From: Lateolabrax maculatus
Taxonomy: Eukaryota; Chordata; Actinopteri; Acropomatiformes; Lateolabracidae
Reading direction: 5' to 3'
Assembly: GCA_031216445.1 (NCBI GenBank)
Contig: CM062218.1
Location: 7,275,001-7,339,000 of the forward strand
DNA: 64,000 nt
Part shown: piece after piece, positions 23,116 through 34,469 of the stretch
Numbering within the stretch: position 1 is the stretch's first letter
Layout of the letters: each line of letters opens with the position of its first letter
Notes under the pieces: model-generated
Seen by the model: only the letters and a program-made list of their open reading frames with translations
Database searches by the model: none
Told to the model about the DNA's origin: nothing
Made by a program: the position numbers and the translations under genes

Positions 23116-24166
23116 TGTGAAAACAGAGCACCACCCCTGGGGTTCTCAGACTTTGGCAGCACAGTGTGTGTGCATGTAGGTGTGTGTGCGTGTGTGTGTT
23201 CACTTGCACCACCTCCTTCCTAACTGAAAATAGTTATTAACCAGTAGAAGATGAATTCACTCCCCTCTTTAAAATCTAGACTTATAATTCACACCAAGAA
23301 ATGTAAAACTGGGAAATATACCCACCAGTGACTGTGAGCCTTGTAAAGATCTCCAACTGCAGGTCACAGTTAACCAACCTTTTTATGTCCCACTACATGA
23401 CTGGTTTTTACCCTCCACTCCACCTCCCTGCTCCCTTTCAAGCATGAAGTAAAAGATCTCCAGCCAGTCTATTAGCTCCCTGGACCCCCCCCCACCCACC
23501 CCTTTTCAATGAAGGAATTCACCCCCCACCTTCCAGCTCCACTCCATGGAGCGCTGCAGCCTATACCAGGATATGCTCGGACACGTCTGATTCGCACCCT
23601 GTACTTAGTGCAAATTAAGTGAAAGTCGACGGTGGGAGTTTTTTTCCCTCCTGAAATTAGTATCAGTGTCACAGTGACTTTGTCATGACAAAATGCTGCT
23701 CCCCCTTTTTTTTTTTTTAAAAGGTGCGTGCTGTGTAGTTTACGCAAGCTGTGGCGTTTTACAAGTTTGGTTGAATTAAGAGGCGATTTAGTGCGAATAA
23801 ATCAGTCCTAATGGGTTAATTATCACCTTCATTTCCAGGAGTTAGTGCCATCTTTTCCACTTAGCCCCCAGGGACAGTTGATTACCTCTCATTTTGGAGG
23901 TCTCGGTTTTGTGAAGGTGGTAATTAATGATTCCCCTTTGGGATCAACAGCTGTACTTGAATGCTTGGTATGTTTTTAATAAAGAGGGCGGTGTTTGATG
24001 TTTACATAGCTGGATTACGTAGTGAACTCCACTGTCAGGTTCACTTGTCTCTGAGTGACATCGGTTTGATCTGCATTTATCAACCTGTGGATCCTATGCC
24101 TTTTGTAAAGCCTGGATAAACTCAGGCATGTGGAAACAGCACTTGTCGACATTGTTCCTCGTGGGG

Positions 24167-24168
<2 letters not shown>
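23116..24168. other. Intron DNA with homeodomain-type inverted sites
   Basis: No gene. It holds a C run and T run (23486-23500, 23706-23719). TTAATTATCACCTTC (23816-23830) and its near-exact reverse complement GAAGGTGGTAATTAA (23913-23927) flank an 82-nt spacer, suggesting a regulatory block at about 23760-24010. Confidence 0.5.

Positions 24169-24218
<50 letters not shown>
24169..24218. repeat. (TG)25 microsatellite
   Basis: Pure GT/TG run in the intron. Confidence 0.98.
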
Positions 24219-24219
<1 letters not shown>

Positions 24220-24220
<1 letters not shown>

Positions 24221-27200
24221 CTATATACACACACCATGTTAAGGGAAAGGACAGATGGGGAACATATGGAAATTTAACCTACACATCTTTCCATTCAGAC
24301 AATCAGAAAGACAGGGAAAATGAGCTGTGGAGGAAAGATAAGTAAGAGAGGAAGTGACTCTCCCTGAACTTGAAATGAACTCAAAACCCTCCAACTCCTC
24401 ACACACAAACCGATAATGCAAAAAAAGGGGCATTAACAAAACTTCACAAGCATGCACTTGTCTCTCCATTCGTCATCCTTTTTCCCCCCTTCTCTCTCTC
24501 TCTCTCTGACACACACACTCACTCTCTCCTGGGATGCCTTGGGCTCGGTGGAATGTCAGATAATGGATGACACGTCTCTCCAGGTGACACTCGTCTCTGG
24601 ACAGCCCACCTCTGCTCCGCTCATGGCTCTGTTTCCCAACGGATCAGGCCCTGTTCTCCCAGTAGTACCTCTGTCTCGGGAACTTCTCTGTACCATAATC
24701 GGCCGATCGCAGAGAATTCAAAGGAACCCGGAGCCTTCACTGCCCACTCTTGACTGTGTTTCACGGTTGATTTATTTTGATCAGTATCGCTGCCTGTTAG
24801 TCATTTCATTTCCAGCATTGATACTGCATTTGATTTATTGCCCGCTAAAACTCAACACATCCAATTTTATTTTTACACAACACTTTTACAGTTTTTAGCA
24901 TGCAGTTTGCTTGTGCTTGTGTATCTCAGTGATTTTCACACTTCTTTGTGAACCTTTTTGTGAGTTGACTTTTCTTGTGTTTATAGAATTTATTTCGCTG
25001 CTTCTAACCTGTGTTTAGATTGCAAAACTACTTTCTCATTTGGCATCAGAGTGCAACCAATAAATGTATGATTTAGCAGCCTGTTTTAAATTTAATCAAA
25101 CAGATGCCTTTCTTTTTAATCTAATTTAAGCCCCTTTGGGTGCCAGCTCATGCTTTGGAAAACCCTGACGTAGCTCTCTCAGGTAAATGGATCTATGTGC
25201 GGCCGGCGTTAGCGCTCCATTTCCGCGGGCTGAGGGCGGACAGGCGATGCCTTGCAGGGACGCTGTGGTGCAGACTCAGGAATGCACACACGTGTCAGAG
25301 CAGCTGTGAGCGGTCGAGGTGGGAGCGCTGCCAAGGCAGGCCGACCTGCTGTACAGTATATCTTCATACCTAGATGCTCAGAGAATTTAGCCTGACGGAT
25401 ACTTTCAACACAAAAGAAGGGACGCGGTAGGCTCTGGCCTTATCATGGCAGTTGTTTGCAATCAATATGCATCTACCAGCCGACCACAAAAACACCCACG
25501 CAGAAATACATACACAGACACTGTCATGGCTGGTGCTGCGGAACTGTGCGCATCCCGCCTCCTCTTTGCTTCCTGACCTCTGACCCCGTTGCCTTCCAGA
25601 GGAATGCTGCTCTACAAAGGAATGCAGCAGCAGGAGGGCAGACTGGAAGGCAGTCTGTAGGTACCTGAGCCTAGTCCACCCACGCACGCACACAAAAGCA
25701 CCACACTCTGCACATTTATCAATGGATTTTCTTAGCTGCAATAGCTTTAAATTGGAGTCACTCTGGTCCATTTCCATGGCCAAGCACTGATGAAAGGGCC
25801 CATTCACTGCTACCTTATCCACTGAGTTTTCAGGGCTTTCTGACAGTGATCCTGGGAGAGGACAGTGAAAGGCTCGACAATTGAAAAATGTCACATTAGG
25901 TGGGATTTTGCTGTAATGCTGTGCCTTCTGCTGACTAAATCTCCTTTACTGGCTTACCACTAACTACATATGTGACATATTCTGTTTTCTAACTTATGGG
26001 AAATAAAGTTCTCATTTCTTTTGAAGAAATGGGAAGTCAAATTTTGTGGCCCGTTACTTCCTGTTTCAGTAATGAATCACTTCTGACATGGATTTGTCAT
26101 TGTATTGTGCCACCTAAAGAGGACTAAAGGGTTATTCTGGTTTGCCCTACACATTTTTCTCTATACAATGGCATACTTACTTCATATGTAGCCCAACAGT
26201 AAATCCAGCATCTAAGTACTGTAAGTGCTCCCTATCCACTGGCAATCAGGTTATCCTGCAAAAATCTAAAGTACAGTCTCATCTAATATCACCAGTCAAT
26301 TGCTTAAAGTACACCATTATTACTATTGAATGTTCCATTAAAGTCCGACTGCACATATTCCTTTTATTTTCTCTTTGTTAAGCCTTTCTCTGGCTAACAG
26401 CAGCGTCATCATCCCCCATTTAATACTTAACCAGCTTTGTTGGCTCGTATTGACTTTGTACTTTAGCTACTTCACTGGCAGCTGCCGCTCAAGGTCACCC
26501 GGGGGACTTGAAAACGGAAAAAAGGGAGGAAGGGCAATGGAGAGCGGTAGAGGGAGAGAATTAGAGAATGAGAAAGTCAAGAGGAGAGACAGAAAAATGT
26601 GTCTGCGCATGCCTGAAAGTGAGTGTGGAAGGAGAAGAAGAGCAAGTGGGTGTGAGATTGAGTGATAATAGTGCGCGGTGTATGTCGGGGTGTACTGCGC
26701 GAGTTGGGATGAAAGAAATTGAGAGTCCAGAAAATTGCGCGTGCAGTGGGATTTTTTCCCATTAGGAGTCAATGACAGTAACATCAACCAAGCGCTGCGG
26801 CATTTTTATTCTCACAACTGTGTCATCAGCAGAAATTTTCCCACTTGAGAAAATTCTCTCAAAAGCGTGAGTGGCTGAGAGGGGGGGAAAGGAGAAGTCG
26901 GCCAACCTCTCCTCATCCCTTTTGTGCATTTTCCTCTCCGCCCTGAGTTTAACTTCCCCTTTCCTTCCAGCCTTTTGCTTTGGGTTAGTTTTGCTTTTCT
27001 CTTTCTCCTCCTTTCCCTCCCCCTCCCGCCTCTCTATCAGAACGGCATGGAAACACTGATGTGATTTGGCTCGAAATGGCTCCCTGCCACATTTCCATTT
27101 CCCTCTTTTTTTATTTATTTTTTAATGACGACGCGGTGGTTGACATTTTGTTGACACAACGCCACAGACTGAGAGGCAGTTGCTGATCTAGGCCAAGGGA

Positions 27201-28015
27201 AGAAAACCAGCAAAACTTCCCCTCCACCTTATCTCAGTAAAACACTATTATGAGTGGGAATAACTGGCATTCACCTGAATGCCAGCACGGCAGCGCCGCC
27301 TGATAGTGGACTCCTGTTGGAGATTGGAGTGCCGAGCGAGTAGCATAACACAGTCATGTTGCTGTTTGGCAGAAGAGGGTGTCACACTCCCCGGGTTGCC
27401 ATTGTTTGTTTTTCTGTAGTCAGATTAATAAATCATGAATATTTCATGATTGCCTGCTCTCTCTTAGATAAAGTACCAAGCTTGTGATGGAGAATGTTAA
27501 TGATGTGGAGGATAATAAGTCTGAATGTGGTGCAGCTTAATTAGGACTCTTTGATATTTTGGTGTGTGCATGGGTGAGTAAGAGACAGATTTAAGCTCAT
27601 AACTAGATAAAACCTGTTTGTTATTTTATCGTATCAGGCTGTCTATCTCTCTCACATCCCCTCTGACATTCACTATCTCAGTCTTTCTTTCTGTCTTCTC
27701 ATTTGAACCGTCTCGTTTGAGTACTTGAGTTGCTTCAGCCTCATTTGGTGTTTTCTGGGGCAAGTCACTGTGTCACCGTTACATGTGAGAAGTCAACACA
27801 GCTTCATCAGAGTGCTTCTGTCGTGGCTCCCGCCTGACAGAGCGTCTTTTTCTTTCATAACTGGTATTTTCTCAGCAGTCATAGTCTCTGGTGATTTTGT
27901 AGCATTATTGGAAATCTTATTTTAGTAACTAACAATGATTTTGTTAGACCTTTTAATAGTGAAAAATGCTTGTCACAAGTTCCTAGAGGCAAAGGTTATG
28001 TCTTTAAATAGCAGT
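24220..28015. other. Intron DNA; CpG-containing and palindrome-bearing blocks
   Basis: No gene recognised. Blocks of note are 24530-24740 (balanced composition), 25180-25460 (local CpG cluster such as GCGGCCGGCGTTAGCGC), a purine-rich tract at 26510-26670 and a palindrome-bearing block at 27060-27460. The last has an inverted repeat with arms CTGGCATTCA/TGAATGCCAG (27264-27285) and another with arms AATCATGAA/TTCATGATT (27431-27451). The remainder is ordinary AT-rich intron. Confidence 0.5.
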
Positions 28016-28019
28016 CCAA

Positions 28020-28140
28020 AATCAAATGATTTACAGTGGTATAGAACAGCAAATCCTCACATTTAAGAAGCTATAACCAGCGAATGTTTGATATTTTGCT
28101 TGTTAAATGACTCAAGCTATTAGTCATTTGGAGACACTCT
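28020..28140 (+). repeat. Teleost interspersed repeat family, fragment
   Basis: CTCACATTTAAGAAGCTATA followed by ACCAG, then GTTAAATGACTCAA, is the 3' portion of a family common in fish. It aligns with the downstream copy at about 28370-28460, where the matching words are CTCACATTTTAGATGCTGCC and ACCAG. Confidence 0.65.
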
Positions 28141-28189
28141 CTGTACCTAGGAACACAAGCTTGTCTTAATTGTTTCCAGTTGACCATGT

Positions 28190-28500
28190 TTTTCAATATA
28201 CTAATCGTGAGGGTATGTATTTTCATCATTGAAAATTATAATGATTATTTTCTCGGTTAATTGTTTGGTCGATAAAGTGTTTGCACTTCACTTCCCAGAG
28301 CCTAAGTTGGCATCTTCAAATATCTTGTTTGGGCTCAAACTTTGAAAAACAAAAAAATTAAATTTAGATTACTGTCATAGAAGACTATGAAAACCTCACA
28401 TTTTAGATGCTGCCACCAGTACATTTTTGGCATAAACTGTTTAAATTGTTCAGTTGTTGATCAGCTACTCGACTAATCATCTAATAATTTCAGCTCTACT
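28190..28500 (+). repeat. Teleost interspersed repeat family, longer copy
   Basis: Starts with ATAATGATTATTTTCTCGGT then TAATTGTTTGGTCGATAAAG. It continues through AGATTACTGTCATAGAAGAC and CTCACATTTTAGATGCTGCC, and ends in CGACTAATCATCTAATAATT. The order matches a repeat I know from many percomorph genomes. It shares about three quarters of its bases with the fragment just upstream, in the same orientation. Confidence 0.7.
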
Positions 28501-28581
28501 AATCTCACATCTGCTCAAATGTATTCCAAGTTTGTGTTGTGTTGTTTTCGTCGGTGTGAGTTTTGGCCGTGTGTGGCTGCT

Positions 28582-28600
28582 CATCCATCCATCCATCCAT
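28582..28600. repeat. (CATC)n short microsatellite
   Basis: About five ATCC/CATC units. Confidence 0.9.
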
Positions 28601-28670
28601 GTCTTTTTTTGTTTGTCTCTATGTGTGTGTGCGCATCCCTGTGTTTGGGTGTCCGCCTTCGTACATGGAC

Positions 28671-28711
28671 GTGTGTGTGTGTGTGTGCGTGCGTGCGTGC
28701 GTGTGTGTGTG
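28671..28711. repeat. (TG)n with (CGTG)n microsatellite
   Basis: TG run interrupted by four GCGT units. Confidence 0.95.
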
Positions 28712-28719
28712 CTAGTGCA

Positions 28720-31700
28720 TGTAAGATGACAGGTCACGACCCCGCTGTCTGTCCCCTCGCTGAGTGACGAAGCCAAAGCCCCGCTCACTGACCCACATTC
28801 ATTGAGGGATTACCAGCGCAGCCAAGCCGCCCCTGGCCTCAGAGGTGGTGGCGGCAGTCGTGGGGGGGGGAGTGCAAGAGAAGGAAAGAACTTGGGGGTT
28901 GGACATGAACTCGGCTCGCACACATACATCAGATCAGACATTGAAGCCCAAGTGAACTATCCTGCACCCCCCCCCCCCAACCCCACCCTGGCCAGCTGCT
29001 GGCTAGTTGGTGGAGAGAGATTGATCAGCTGGGAGGGTTCCCCCAAAATGAAAATCGATTAGGATATTAGCACAGCAGTGGGCCAGCCCCTGAAATCATT
29101 CCCTCTATTAAAAGCTGCTCACTTCCAACCTGGAGGAGAAAACTGGTCCAAAAGCTTGTTGTGTTTGCGGTAACGGTAATTGAAAGAGTGAGGAATAACA
29201 AGGCGTCAAGATGCCTTTCCTTCCCCGAACTGTCAGGAAATGTTTAAGAGGAATCAATTAATAAGAGAAACATGCACAGTAGTAAAAGGTGTAAACCTGC
29301 TCTCTCTCTCTTTCTTTCTGCCACTCACAAAGCCCTCTCATCCTTAACTAGTGCTGATACAGTGATGTAAAAAGTTTTCACTTAGACAGGTATGTGAATA
29401 GCTGCACAGTTTGTGAAAGGCTCTGACAGTGCAGAACAGAAAGGGAACGAGAGAAAGAAGCTGATTGGGTCCTTGTGAACTCAATTAAACTAGACAGGTA
29501 TGTGACTGGCTGAGGCAAAAAGTGATGATCAGGACAGACACGTGATTGGCTTCTCATTAAATTCTCTGCTGAGGAGGGATAAAAGGAAGATATGGCTGCT
29601 GTCTGCAGCTTTGGCAAGCACAATGAGTTCTGAGTTCTGACATCTGTCCTTTTTTTTTTGGCAGAGACACGTAGTATTTAAAAGAATCTCTCACGTCTTG
29701 GCTTTCTCCGTGTGGCAGGGGGCATGCTGAGACAGGGGGCAACGCAACACATTCCCAACTCATTCCAACATTCCCACGTTCAGCTGCTGCAGTGTTTTGC
29801 CATCTTGTCTTTTGTTGTTGTTGTTTGTCTTCCCTCTCTCACTGTATTATTATAGAAAATATTATTATTATAAAAGGCGTTTAATGCTAGACGCAGGCTG
29901 AACAAAGGAAAATATCTAATTGTCAGTTTTCTGACCATTATTGTGACTCAGTTTGTGATTTCTTCATATAAAGCTGGAGTTAGTGGAGCCTAAGACAGAG
30001 CTAATGGAAGAGTCCATGATGTACTTACATCGTCAGGTTGCCACAAACGTGACTCCAAATTTCTTCAAACGTTTTTCAATATGTCAGTCTTGTTTTTACA
30101 GCTTGTTGCAGTGCCAGTGCAATTTCCTGATTGCTCCCGCTCGCCCCTTCTATTTGCTTATGTGACTAATCAAATAGACACTAGTTTCACTGTGAGTAAA
30201 AAGTTTGCACTAAAAGATTGTAGCCCTGATTTTCCAGACCACTCGCCGACAGTTTTTGGAGATCGCCGACAAAAGTCCCCAAATCATAGGTAAATCAGCG
30301 TTCTCTCTGTGCTTTATGGCAATGTGTGAACTGTTCAAAGACTCTCTTCGCTCAGAGCCTCGCAGATGCCTTGCAGACGGCTGGAAGAGCAATCACGGAG
30401 GGACCAGAATGGATTGGGATCACCGACGTATTATAATACATCCATGATCCCAATCCACTGTCTCAACCATATTCTTTTCTTTTACGTTTGAAGACCAGAC
30501 AGACTTGTCGGGGATTCCTCCTGGTGAAAGTAAATGTAATGTTTGCGCCCCTGTCAATGATCAGTCATGTAAGTGCGTGCATGTTTGTGTGGAAAGAGGA
30601 AGTGGGGGGGTTGCCGCTGGTCCCAGTGCTCGCAGGGATTTGTCCCTCTGCCTTCCCCGGGCTGTGGGGCACCTGACCAGAGTTATCTCATCAATGAGGG
30701 GCAGTGGGCAGAAACTCTGGCCCATATCTGCCGTGGACACTGACACACTGAGAGTTAACACATGCGCACATACAGAGCTCATAGTTAAAAGATGACCATT
30801 TCCTTCCAAATATGGAAACAGTGCATAGTCCACCAGCATTGTCAGCAGTCTTTGCAGACCTGGCCTCCTGTGAGCTCTGTGACTCCCTCGGGGCGTTGCA
30901 GCAGCTCCACTGGGGGAAGGGGGGGTGGGGGTAGTAGCTGGTTTTTATGGCAGCTTTTATGGCCCCAAGAGGCCGTTCAGCAAACACCTACTGACGGCAC
31001 ATCACTGGGACGGCAGATCGTTGACGTCAGCTTGCACACTGACCTCCCTCCTTCACGTCTCACCACCGCAGGAGCGAAAACAAACACTCAACCTCTCTGC
31101 TGGTATTCATATTCAAATAGTAATTGGCAAAAGGGAGAAATCTGAGAAAGGGCAAAGAGGAGGTGGTGGAGTGGAGGGGGGGTTGAAGAGGGCAATAGCT
31201 TAAAAAAGCATTATGTCACTGAAGAATGTGTGCATGGCTCAATGTTTAAGGGGCCAAGGCTTCGAGGAGAGAATGAGGGTTTTGTTGGAGCAGATCTGGC
31301 TGCCTGGCAGGCTGATGGAAGGGCTCTTTTCCCTGTCTGGTTCATCACGCTTTATGGCTCGGTTTGACTTCCACTCTCGGGGTGTAAAAGTTGGGGCTGC
31401 CCCCAGGCTCTCCAAAGGGGTCCTATTGTGCTAAAGTTTGCTCTCTTTCCAGAGGGAACGCTTGTCCCTTGTTGACATCGCAGCCTCCCCATATGGTCCC
31501 CTTTTACTCCCACCATGTTTCACCCCTCTCCATCAACCCCGACTCTCCTACTGCTGTGGCCTCTCTTCCTCGTGCATCCCTCTCCTTTTGCTTTTGAAGC
31601 CGGGGCGACGACTGGCAACAATGGGTGCTCTCACAGCTCCAGCCATCGACAACCATGCCCTGGTTTGGCAGACTTCACGGATCAGCGGCTAAGCCAAAAC
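28720..31700. other. Intron DNA, no gene seen
   Basis: It holds a G run (about 28861-28869), a C run (28967-28978), and at 29380-29640 several ATTGG or ACTGG words with a GATAAAAGG box. The remaining sequence is ordinary, with GC-richer patches at 30600-31080. Open frames here show no recognisable domain. Confidence 0.55.
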
Positions 31701-31707
31701 TAACTGG

Positions 31708-31750
31708 GGAGGAGGAGGTGGAGGAGGAGGAGGAGGAGGAGGAGGAGAGG
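31708..31750. repeat. (GGA)n trinucleotide repeat
   Basis: About 13 GGA units with one GGT interruption. It would read as poly-Glu or poly-Ser, but no supporting frame exists. Confidence 0.95.
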
Positions 31751-31759
31751 AGACTGTTA

Positions 31760-34310
31760 CAAGGGAAGAAGGCATCTGGTCTCACCAAGGAGAGTCTCAG
31801 TATGCCCAGAGTGTGGGTGTATGATTGACCAGAGAGGGGAAGGAAAGAATCATTTCGGTTTATCTCTGTTTTTCCCAGTTTCCTTGGCAGTTTGTTCGGT
31901 GGTGCTGTTGCGTGGTGTTTATTCATGAGCTTGATGGGGCCTCCTTCAGATGAAGTAGGAGTGCATGCTTGTTTTTGGGAGACGATGTAGGACAAAGTGC
32001 AGCTGCTGGTGGTAACGCTGGATATTTTAAATTAACGCCCACTCACCTTCTCTACAATTTTTTTTCCCCTGCCCTTTCTTCTCACAATTTTCTCTTTTTA
32101 TATAGTCACTTCCTCTGTCTCACAGTCACACAGCCTAGAAAGCCCACATACACGTTGAGTTAGTTCTGCATACATGTGACAAGTCTCCTGAAAAGAGCAT
32201 GCCAACATTACTACTCATGGCCCTGGCTTTCTGTACGATGTCATTACATCATTGATGGAAACATTTTAGGAAGAGAGACGTTTCTTGTTGTGTGAGTCAT
32301 TTCCATAGAGATTCAGTGTTTTGGTGGTATTTTTCCACGGGTTCTGAGCAGAGTTTACAGATCAAGCTAGTGTCAGATCTATATTCTTGTAAGATGATAT
32401 TTTTCTGCTCCCCCCCCCCGCTTGTTTCTTTCTGTGGCTCTATCGCCGTGCCGCATTACACTTGTCCCGTTTCGGTGGCTTAATCTTTTACCCCGCTGCA
32501 TCCTGACTGGTGGTGTCTATCCAACTGCATCCCAACGCGGGGTAGAACGAGCTCAAGTGGGAGAATCCAATGATCCAATGAATCCTGTTGAGAATCTGAG
32601 GCACTGAGGTAAAGGGAGAAGAGGAAAGTAGAGAGACGAGGAGGGAAAAAAGATGATCTGTAGCAGAAAGAGCAGCAGAGCATCAGCAGTGCCTTCCTTG
32701 TGGGGGTGAACCGAAGTGTTTATTTCCCCACAAAAGTTGTGACACGACAGCACTTTGTTTTTCAAAGCGTCTGCATCTTGTTTGCCTTTGCAGCTCGCTT
32801 GCTAGACACGACGTTCTCTGGCTGTCTGAAACGAGACAGGTGAGAGGAGAAGCTTTAGATGCTCCAGCTCACGCAATATGTGGATCCTATAGTCAGAAGC
32901 ATTGTACTGGATATTTTTGTGAGGATCTGTGTTTTCACGTCCTCTACCAAACATGCGCTGGTGTCAGAAAAATTGAGCCAGCGGCAGCAGCACAAATGTT
33001 CGATACACGAGCCACTTAAATCTTGGCTGTGAGTACCCATATCAGGGAACTTGACTTGATTAGCATTATTCATATATCGGCCACAGCTGAGATGCACTTA
33101 ACTTAAATCATTACTGCTCTTCGAGAGGTGTTGAGTGGGCATCAGTCAGAGACTTCCTGTACCAAGCAGCTCCCGCTGGAAGTAACTGCAGAGAATGGCT
33201 TCCCACTTACAAAAACACCATTCATTTGAGATTTAAGATTTGAACCCAGAGAATCTGCAGAGTCTGAAGAGAGTGCTGCCTCTGCATCACCTGGATGCCC
33301 AAACATTTATATTTCAGCCCAGGAGTCCAAGTATGTTATGAAATGTTTGGTAACTGACCTGCAAGTTAATCAGAGAGTTTACGGTGCTCACAATAAACCA
33401 GGGTTCATGGACTGTACCTATTGCCTTTCATCACAGTCTACTGCCTGGTGCCTCCGAAGTGCTAAGTCAAACCAGACAAGATGGTTCAGTTAATTTGAAA
33501 TCTGTTTGGAGCCCAAGAGGCCTGTCTTCCTCTTTACGTGTCTGTGTTTGAGTGTATGCATTTCAAATACTTCACTTTCTCCTCTTTTACATGTGTGAGA
33601 TCTGAAGATGTGTCAGCTGTGTCTGAAAGCTGACTCAAAGTGTTTTCTGCATCACTGCTTCTATATTGTGGTGATAGGTCAAATTCCCCTGAAGTTCCCC
33701 AGACACAGATGTGTATGTGTGTCTGTCTGTCTGTGTGTGTCAAAGGAAGCACTTCTATTTGCTAGTGGGCCCGGTCTGGAGTTTCTGGGGTATCTGGTGA
33801 CTGGAGAGTATTTGCTCACAGCTACATAGCTTACTATCTATAAACACACACACTTATATTCTCCTGGGATTGATGAGTTTTAGGAGCTTAAGGAAAGCAT
33901 GAGCTAATACTGCCTGAATATAACTGCTATTTATTGTGCGTGGCAGTTTTCACCTTTCTGTTTTGGTCGAGGAGAGTGTGTATTTTGCCTGGGCAGTGGA
34001 GGATTGCTTTTCTGTCTGAGTGTCTGCAAATTGTTTGCACTGTAGCCGACGAAGGGACAGACAGAAATCCAGACAAGTACATGTTACATTTACACTGCGG
34101 TCTGAGTTCTGTGCGTGTGTGTGTGTGTTTGTGTTAAATTGTGCAACTGCATATGCATCTGTGCATGCTGCTAGGCCTGTGTGTGTTCCCTTTAGCAAAG
34201 TAGTGCTGATTCAGTAGTGTGTCCTTCCATTCCAACTTTTTCCTGCCTTCCTCAGTGAATGTTCTTCTTTCTAAGCCTTCAGGCAACACTCCCACTCAGC
34301 CTCTTCCTCC
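31760..34310. other. Intron DNA, no gene seen
   Basis: Mixed unique-looking sequence with a short C run (32410-32419) and a TGTC/TG-rich patch (33707-33741). No recognisable frame or element. Confidence 0.6.
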
Positions 34311-34314
34311 ATGT

Positions 34315-34325
34315 CCACACACACA

Positions 34326-34372
<47 letters not shown>

Positions 34373-34400
34373 GCACATACACACACACACACACACACAT
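34315..34400. repeat. (CA)n microsatellite, interrupted
   Basis: About 40 CA/AC units with interruptions at CAAAC, GCGC and CATAC. Confidence 0.97.
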
Positions 34401-34469
34401 CCCTTCCTCTCTCCCTCCCGCATACTCAGCAGCATCTTGTTTGGCCGAAACCCGGCGCTAACTTTAACT

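Noticed and set aside
24452..24898. 148-codon open frame in the intron
   Set aside because: Begins in a CT/CA repeat, and I recognise no family. Length is within chance for 64 kb in six frames.
25370..25894. 174-codon minus-strand open frame
   Set aside because: No recognised domain, no splice-site context that I could support. Best kept as chance, though a homology search would settle it.
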